Source of the DNA: Levilactobacillus senmaizukei DSM 21775 = NBRC 103853
GTDB lineage: Bacteria > Bacillota > Bacilli > Lactobacillales > Lactobacillaceae
Direction of reading: 5' to 3'
Assembly (NCBI RefSeq): GCF_001592085.1
Contig: NZ_BCWD01000008.1
Coordinates: 1-64,000 of the forward strand
Length of the DNA stretch: 64,000 nucleotides
Translations under genes and position numbers: made by a program
Shown: piece by piece, positions 63,985 through 64,000 of the stretch
Layout of the letters: the number at the start of each line of letters is the position of its first letter
Position numbering within the stretch: position 1 is the stretch's first letter
Notes under the pieces: model-generated
The model's input: only the letters and a program-made list of their open reading frames with translations
What the model was told of the DNA's origin: nothing
Databases searched by the model: none

Positions 63985-64000
63985 ACAGAAATAATGGCGG

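Overview
The window is chromosomal DNA of a low-to-middle GC Firmicute, almost certainly a member of the Lactobacillaceae. The signs are the housekeeping order asp23-fakA-recG-plsX-acpP-rnc-smc-ftsY, ylxM-ffh, rpsP-khpA-rimM-trmD-rplS, dinG-ypmB-aspB-asnS-dnaD and recU-pbp1A/ypsA-gpsB-rnpB. It also has a mevalonate-pathway isoprenoid operon, a YjeM-type permease, a C69 dipeptidase and frequent TTG/GTG starts with AGGAGG-like ribosome sites. Base composition near 50% GC fits Levilactobacillus, Lactiplantibacillus or relatives; the genus is an inference.

Layout. 1-12.8 kb: rpmB (minus), then envelope stress, fatty-acid/phospholipid supply (FakA, PlsX, AcpP), recombination (RecG), and an rnc-smc-ftsY operon preceded by a strongly foldable leader. 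12.8-21.4 kb: a dead secreted-protein gene, ylxM-ffh, a manganese-riboswitch-controlled P-type ATPase, and a MoxR-type AAA ATPase/VWA protein/small protein trio in which the ATPase carries an in-frame stop 31 codons before its apparent ancestral end. 21.4-23.9 kb: ribosomal and tRNA-modification operon with an L19 leader. 23.9-32.1 kb: a candidate small RNA, a secreted protein, a MazG-like protein, Kup, a dipeptidase/permease pair and a YitT membrane protein. 32.1-40.3 kb: an accessory island, a complete type I restriction-modification operon (hsdR-hsdM-hsdS) followed by a tyrosine recombinase and two silent hsdS half-genes placed head to head and bounded by the same two short repeats found in the active hsdS. 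It has the architecture of a DNA-inversion, phase-variable specificity system. 40.6-46.3 kb: tautomerase, glycerol kinase, M20 peptidase, HAD phosphatase, RsmF-type methyltransferase. 46.3-50.4 kb: mvaK1-mvaD-mvaK2-fni (minus), making isopentenyl/dimethylallyl diphosphate from mevalonate. 50.6-57.3 kb: dinG-ypmB-aspB-asnS-dnaD. 57.4-64 kb: recU-pbp1A (minus), ypsA, gpsB, RNase P RNA, a THUMP RNA methyltransferase, a HIT protein and a small membrane protein.

How parts work together. FakA-PlsX-AcpP feed acyl groups to phospholipid synthesis; FtsY, Ffh and YlxM form the protein-targeting branch; RecU-PBP1A and GpsB link chromosome processing with wall synthesis and division. The most notable regions are the hsdS shufflon, the riboswitch with its overlapping terminator, the broken AAA ATPase, and two unassigned structured RNAs (6244-6375 and about 23974-24088). 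No tRNA, 16S/23S/5S rRNA, CRISPR array, insertion sequence or prophage was found.
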